Below are positions 62,705 to 64,000 of a DNA stretch of 64,000 bases, piece after piece. The translations under genes and the position numbers were made by a program. The stretch is taken from positions 7,555,501-7,619,500 of the forward strand of contig NC_059415.1 of assembly GCF_905220565.1 (NCBI RefSeq), in the 5' to 3' direction. Below the pieces are notes generated by a model that saw nothing but the letters and a program-made list of their open reading frames with translations, searched no databases and was not told the origin of the DNA. Source of the stretch: Melitaea cinxia. Its lineage: Eukaryota; Arthropoda; Insecta; Lepidoptera; Nymphalidae. Numbering within the stretch: the stretch's first letter is position 1; every line of letters starts with the position of its first letter.

Positions 62705-64000
62705 TTAACCTTCTTTTAGAACGGGAACGATTGGAGATACCCACGGCGATGGTTCGTTTACTTCTTCAATTATATCAGCTTCCTCCAGTTCCTTTAATTT
62801 TTTAGCAACCTTTTCTTCTAAAGGAATAGGAATTCTTCTATAGGGTTGGACGACTGGTTTAACGGATTGATCTATTGGGATCTGAACAGTTACTTCTCTA
62901 AACTTCGGGAACGATTTGTTTAAATGTGATTTACTTAAAGCATTAATTTGAAGTCCGATTTTAAGCACGTGTAATAAAATCGCAGACTCCTTGCCTAATA
63001 AATCACGTGTCCCATTTTTTATTACATAAAAAGTAGATTTTATACTATTATCACCAATAACTGAAATGTTTGCATCAAAACAACCCATAATATCTAATGG
63101 TGTTTTACTGCCATAAGAGATAAGTGTCTTGTTAGGATTGCGTATCATGTTAGAGGCTTGTACACCATTGTTTTTTAAATATAGCCATGTTTTGTCAGTA
63201 ATTACGTTACACTTGCTTCCCGAATCTATCAACATATCAACGATTACTCCTCCAATGTTACACTTTATAGTTTCATTGTCGTCAAGATGAAAGATATAAT
63301 CAATTTCAGATTTATCAGTATCATTTTTTGTCTCTGTTCTAGGTTTTTTATGTACAGTCTCAGTCCTGTAGTCACAAAATTTCCTTTTTTGTCTTGTTCT
63401 ACAATGTTCCCTAAAATGCCCGATAAAACCGCACTTCACGCATCGTTTGTCCCTTGCAGGACATTTTGGGGCATCGGATGAATGCGTGGGGCTACCACAT
63501 CTACAGCAGTTTGTGTTAAACGGTTTGTGTCGGATCGGTCTGCCAAATTTTTTCTTGTTATCGATTTTGTTAATATCTGTTTTTGTAAAATTGTTTGAGT
63601 TGTGTCTATTATCACTTTTAAATTGTTCTAACTGTCTGGCTACAACTTCTAATGCGTTTGCTTTGCTTATAATTTCATCAAGAGTGATTGAATCCCCGAT
63701 TTCTAAGATTTTTTTCCTCAGGTCAACTAATCGGCACTTTTCAGTTATTTGGTCTATAATATGATCTTCTTTTTTATAAAATTGACACTTTTCAGCCTGA
63801 TTTCTCAATCTCAACAGAAATCTTTCGAATTGTTCTCCTTCTTCCTGTTTCATAAGTCGGAATAAGTATCTTTCATAAATTCGACTTTGTTTTGGAGCAA
63901 AGTAACTATCTAATTTATCTAAAGCTATTCTATATACATCAACACCTTCTTCTTCTTCAGCATGAGCACCGGGCAAGTTATAATAAACTTCTTGGAGTGC
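62705..64000 (-). pseudogene. Gypsy gag-protease and RT N-terminus, open to the window edge
   Basis: The frame enters from beyond 64000. It encodes the end of the gag capsid (IYERYLFRLMKQEEGEQFER) and a basic linker. Two zinc knuckles follow: CRCGSPTHSSDAPKC, a degenerate spacing, and the canonical CVKCGFIGHFREHC. The aspartic protease has MLIDSGSKCNVI, and the RT fingers have VQPYRRIPIPLEEKVAKKL and WVSPIVPVLKEG. A TAA at 62707-62705 interrupts the same frame that continues into the RT core, so it is a simple nonsense change. Confidence 0.85.

Larger units (their letters stand above)
59864..64000 (-). mobile_element. Gypsy LTR retrotransposon (K02A2.6-like), defective, truncated by the window end
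   Basis: The order on the minus strand is gag (CCHC), protease, reverse transcriptase, RNase H, integrase, polypurine tract, 3' LTR, the normal Ty3/Gypsy order. It has one nonsense codon, two frame breaks and an altered RT active site, so this copy is inactive. It is inserted into the gag of another Gypsy element in the opposite orientation. Confidence 0.85.

Overview
The window looks like AT-rich, intron-free intergenic DNA from an insect, most probably a moth or butterfly. The basis is the repertoire of interspersed repeats: tRNA-derived SINEs ending in TATGCCCAGCAGTGGGATAT-like tails, TC...CTAG Helitron-like elements, a three-part non-LTR element whose ORF1 has a baculovirus-FP-like C-terminus, and Gypsy elements of the K02A2.6-like type. 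These are recognised from memory, not from a search. I see no convincing host protein gene, rRNA or functional tRNA gene, and no CRISPR array. Most open frames under about 110 codons are chance or repeat-derived.

Layout. 0-8.2 kb: SINEs, a CCAAT/NRF1-like promoter candidate near 3.3-3.5 kb and a 1.74-kb Helitron-like element (4606-6348) with four internal ~282-bp units. 8.5-13.6 kb: an apparently intact minus-strand non-LTR retrotransposon with ORF1 (coiled coil plus FP-like domain), a long hydrophobic middle frame (here called ORFX) and ORF2 (endonuclease plus reverse transcriptase). 13.6-14.0 kb: a field of GGACCGG/CTGATCAGG palindromes. 14-24 kb: dispersed SINE/MITE copies and microsatellites. 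24.1-27.9 kb: a DNA transposon with ~490-bp terminal inverted repeats whose transposase has one in-frame stop. 28-46 kb: repeat fragments, an RTE-type reverse transcriptase remnant and long stretches with nothing recognisable. 46.06-49.83 kb: two Helitron-like elements joined head to tail. 50-57.6 kb: more dispersed repeats. 58-64 kb: a nest in which a plus-strand Gypsy gag is split by a short LTR-bearing element and cut off by a minus-strand Gypsy element that runs off the window end.

The most interesting point is the non-LTR element. ORFX is about 336 codons long, has no ATG in its first ~250 codons, lies in the -1 frame relative to ORF1, and opens just before an in-phase A_AAA_AAC heptamer in ORF1. 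Its stop codon overlaps the ORF2 ATG by 8 nt. Read together, this suggests a translational relay: ORF1, then -1 frameshift into ORFX, then termination-reinitiation at ORF2. The sequence layout is observed. The mechanism and the function of ORFX are inferences.
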